Shown here: piece after piece, positions 63,704-64,000 of the stretch
Position numbering within the stretch: position 1 is the stretch's first letter
Layout: every line of letters begins with the position of its first letter
The notes under the pieces: generated by a model
What the model was told of the DNA's origin: nothing
What the model saw: only the letters and a program-made list of their open reading frames with translations
Database searches by the model: none
Assembly: GCF_003254055.1 (NCBI RefSeq)
Contig: NZ_QKZT01000003.1
Coordinates: 273,082-337,081 of the forward strand
Source: Algoriphagus chordae
Lineage (GTDB): Bacteria; Bacteroidota; Bacteroidia; Cytophagales; Cyclobacteriaceae
Direction: 5' to 3'
Length of the DNA stretch: 64,000 nucleotides
Translations under genes and position numbers: made by a program

Positions 63704-64000
63704 ATGAAAACCTTAGAACAACCGAAAAAAGGTGATTACTCGGCTTTTTTCTCAACCTACTTAAAGTTAGTTTCTGGAAATAACTATGAAGAACAGATTC
63801 TTAAACAAGCTGATTTGCTATTAAGCCTATTTAAAGAAAGGGGTGAAAAATGGGCTGAGACAGCTTATGCAGAAGGAAAATGGACTCCAAAAGAAGTGCT
63901 TGGACATGTGATCGATACTGAGCGAATAATGACTTTTAGGGCACTCTGCTTTGCTAGGGGAGAGAAATCGTCCTTGCCGGGATTTGATCAGGATCCCTAT
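63704..64000 (+). CDS. DinB-family protein, 3' end cut off by window edge
   Basis: The frame of 99 codons from ATG 63704 runs to the window end. It contains AYAEGKWTPKEVLGHVIDTERIMTFRALCFARGE, the DinB-like four-helix bundle with the potential metal-binding histidine and the conserved pattern of this family. DinB-family proteins are thiol-linked or metal-dependent enzymes of unclear role, unrelated to DNA polymerase IV DinB at 3.3 kb. Incomplete. Confidence 0.8.
   Translation, partial: MKTLEQPKKGDYSAFFSTYLKLVSGNNYEEQILKQADLLLSLFKERGEKWAETAYAEGKWTPKEVLGHVIDTERIMTFRALCFARGEKSSLPGFDQDPY

Noticed and set aside
1..64000. tRNA or rRNA genes
   Set aside because: I saw no cloverleaf-like segment with a TTCGANTC-type arm or rRNA signature; this was a reading by eye, not a search with a tRNA tool.

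Overview
The window looks like a piece of a Bacteroidota chromosome, most likely order Cytophagales, family Cyclobacteriaceae (Algoriphagus-like). I base this on gene content, not on a database match: the miaB / sigma-54 activator / lptE cluster, the DUF3822 gene beside coaD, many lipoproteins, a GldK/NirV-type set of sulfatase-modifying-factor proteins, moderate to low GC, weak Shine-Dalgarno sequences, and promoter-like TTTG / TAnnTTTG elements. No rRNA, tRNA, CRISPR array, transposase or phage structural gene is visible. Most of the window is ordinary housekeeping and accessory metabolism.

Layout. 0-13 kb: housekeeping blocks (lptE, sigma-54 activator, miaB; dinB-pabB; YceI; gamma carbonic anhydrase; pyrE; Nudix; coaD-DUF3822; a RecD-like helicase). 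13-17.8 kb: repeat-rich, gene-poor DNA around a DUF1573 protein, a flavin-type oxidase and small membrane and serine hydrolase genes. 17.8-22.3 kb: a GMC choline-dehydrogenase-like oxidoreductase, a lipoprotein sulfatase and a second serine hydrolase. 22.4-26.7 kb: glutaryl-CoA dehydrogenase and a divergent tryptophan 2,3-dioxygenase-family gene. A broken copy of the 3' end of the dehydrogenase gene lies 1.35 kb away. Between the two copies sits a small cassette of a GNAT-like gene and a 50-residue partner. 27-34.7 kb: a metallopeptidase-like gene, a phosphoesterase, and two MATE pumps around a sugar-phosphate isomerase. 35.0-36.6 kb: a tandem array of five ~303-bp units, each full of nested inverted repeats, with no gene. 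36.6-40.6 kb: VOC, DUF1456 and a two-subunit molybdenum hydroxylase. 40.8-43.9 kb: a compact denitrification operon (copper nitrite reductase fused to cytochrome c, NirV, SCO copper chaperone) with an FNR-like dyad and a promoter upstream. 44.3-46.1 kb: three tandem paralogous lipoproteins and a small acyl-carrier-like protein without the modifiable serine. 46.4-49.3 kb: a Kef-type K+/H+ antiporter with its oxidoreductase partner, and a CDGSH Fe-S protein. 49.5-54.8 kb: GH32 fructosidase, GT1 glycosyltransferase, rfbA and a higBA toxin-antitoxin pair. 55-64 kb: an operon with a kinase-like protein and a thioesterase, pcm, riboflavin synthase, a formylglycine-generating-type enzyme that keeps both active-site cysteines, a regulator, ferritin, an M28 peptidase and the start of a DinB-family gene.

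Links between genes. The formylglycine-generating enzyme at 59.3 kb could activate the cysteine-type sulfatase at 19.6 kb, whereas the related NirV at 41.5 kb lacks the cysteines and belongs with nirK. The SCO protein probably supplies copper to the nitrite reductase. The most unusual parts are the cassette between direct repeats (22.99-24.78 kb), the palindrome-rich array (35.0-36.6 kb), the serine-less acyl-carrier-like protein (45.8 kb) and the atypical kinase-like protein (55 kb).
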